From assembly GCA_030666765.1 (NCBI GenBank), contig DAOUXE010000088.1, positions 1 through 5,768 of the forward strand: a DNA stretch of 5,768 bases. The letters run 5' to 3'. Under the pieces are notes generated by a model. The model was given only the letters and a program-made list of their open reading frames with translations, was not told the origin of the DNA and made no database searches. This DNA is from Methanosarcinales archaeon (lineage in GTDB: Archaea > Halobacteriota > Methanosarcinia > Methanosarcinales > Methanogasteraceae). The translations under genes were made by a program, and so were the position numbers. Shown in pieces: positions 5,348-5,768 of this stretch. Each line of letters opens with the position of its first letter. Within the stretch, counting starts at the first letter, position 1.

Positions 5348-5409
5348 ATTTAACCACAGAGGACTGAGAGCGCAAAGTTCTTAAATTGATCCTCTGCACC
5401 CTCCGCGTT
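5348..5409 (-). repeat. CACAGAGG / CGCAAAG-type interspersed repeat
   Basis: Read on the - strand this stretch runs AACGCGGAGGGTGCAGAGGA, an AT-rich centre, then AACTTTGCG, CTCTCAGTCC and TCTGTGGTTAAAT. It has inverted arms CAGAGGA (5357-5363) and TCCTCTG (5390-5396). This is the layout of a short non-coding repeat that recurs in many bacterial and archaeal genomes. It overlaps the end of pcc1 and supplies the last 19 codons and the TAA stop of that gene. Confidence 0.65.
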
Positions 5410-5664
5410 GATAAATTGCTTGATTTCCAGACCGTTCCGGATTTCCACCATCTCGCACGCAACCTTGATCAACCTGAGCCACGTGTTCAATGCGGCACGC
5501 AGAGCAGTAACATCCTCGGCATCCACGATGAGGTGTAACGTTCCGCTATCCGCCGACAGCGCTGCCCGGCTCCTCGGAAACTCTTCCAAGGTTTCTGGCA
5601 GCAGCGCATGATATATCGTGGATGCACCCTCGCCAAAATCGAAACTGAACTCTGCTCTATCCAT
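5350..5664 (-). CDS. pcc1: KEOPS complex subunit Pcc1 with repeat-encoded C-terminus
   Basis: Pcc1 is the small dimerising subunit of KEOPS, which makes the t6A modification of tRNAs with Kae1, Bud32 and Cgi121. Residues 2-84 fit the family: an opening strand (RAEFSFDFGEG), a helix (ASTIYHALLPETLEEF), a Ser/Arg-rich turn before SADSGTLHLIVDAEDVTALRAALN (37-60), and the closing helix TWLRLIKVACEMVE (61-74). The usual length is about 80-90 residues; this copy has 104. The excess, N86 to G104, is encoded by the interspersed repeat at 5348-5409. AGGAG lies only one base before the ATG at 5664, an unusually short spacing, but no better in-frame start exists and the N-terminus fits the family. An AT-rich tract just upstream may hold the promoter. 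KEOPS partner genes are not in the window. Confidence 0.85.
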   Translation of the reverse strand: MDRAEFSFDFGEGASTIYHALLPETLEEFPRSRAALSADSGTLHLIVDAEDVTALRAALNTWLRLIKVACEMVEIRNGLEIKQFINAEGAEDQFKNFALSVLCG

Positions 5665-5676
5665 TCTCCTTTTTAC

Positions 5677-5694
5677 TTAATTTTTTAAAAAAAT
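5677..5694 (-). promoter_or_regulatory. AT-rich core promoter candidate of pcc1
   Basis: A run of T followed by A (TTTTTTTAAAAAATTAAG on the - strand) lies about 13 to 30 bases before the pcc1 ATG. It is TATA-like and would give a leaderless or very short-leader transcript. The low-complexity sequence makes the exact element uncertain. Confidence 0.3.
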
Positions 5695-5708
5695 GTACGT
5701 GTTTAGCC

Positions 5709-5760
5709 AACCACAAGATTACACGGATTTCAACAAGATTTCTGTGTTAATCTCGTGGTT
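5709..5760. repeat. ATTACACGGATT-type palindromic interspersed repeat
   Basis: AACCACAAGATTA (5709-5721) and TAATCTCGTGGTT (5748-5760) are inverted arms matching at 12 of 13 positions. Between them lie CACGGATTTCAACAAGATTT and CTGTGT. The theme (CCACAGATTACACGGATT, TGTGTTAATCTGTGG) is a known kind of short interspersed palindrome in prokaryotic genomes. Its 13-mer GATTACACGGATT (5717-5729) recurs inverted at 101-113. The element lies upstream of pcc1 and runs nearly to the window edge. Confidence 0.65.
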
Positions 5761-5768
5761 TTTCCACC

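Noticed and set aside
5348..5409. CRISPR repeat or IS end
   Set aside because: There is one copy only, with no regular spacers, no transposase and no target duplication visible. It fits a non-coding interspersed repeat better.
5223..5462. - strand frame of 79 codons spanning the comD start and pcc1 end
   Set aside because: It is largely a translation of the interspersed repeat and spacer in another frame and overlaps both real genes.

Overview
The window looks like euryarchaeal DNA from a methanogen or a methane/alkane-oxidising relative (Methanomicrobia/ANME-type). The reasons are a coenzyme M biosynthesis gene (comD), an archaeal KEOPS subunit (pcc1), and a set of V4R, roadblock, RAD55/KaiC and small-GTPase genes of the kind common in these archaea. 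The lineage is inferred from gene content only.

Layout. Positions 1-564 hold no convincing gene. The part from about 241 to 456 carries a series of short perfect hairpins and an enclosing 8-bp inverted repeat, so it may encode a structured RNA or long leader. From 565 to 4674 seven genes lie on the + strand with 4-base overlaps or short gaps. They encode a V4R-domain protein, a cysteine-rich DUF3795-like protein, two related Cys-containing V4R/output-domain-like proteins, a roadblock/LC7 protein, a fusion of a degenerate KaiC/RAD55 domain to a Ras-like GTPase, and a RAD55/KaiC ATPase with an intact P-loop. Converging from the right on the - strand are pcc1 (5664 to 5350) and comD (5254 to 4766). 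Interspersed repeats of the CACAGAGG and ATTACACGGATT types lie in the last 420 bases, and one of them forms the 3' end of pcc1.

How the genes may work together. Roadblock proteins bind or regulate small GTPases, as in MglA/MglB and the CvnB/CvnD conservons of actinobacteria. Here a roadblock gene sits two bases before a GTPase whose G3 motif, FGTPGQ, is of the CvnD/COG2229 type. The GTPase is fused to a RecA-fold domain and coupled to a second RecA-fold ATPase. The upstream V4R-like proteins are plausible small-molecule or metal sensors, and the Cys-rich protein is a plausible metal or redox partner. The best candidate for a new system is therefore a sensor - roadblock - KaiC-GTPase - ATPase signalling cassette. 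Its input and output are unknown from the sequence.
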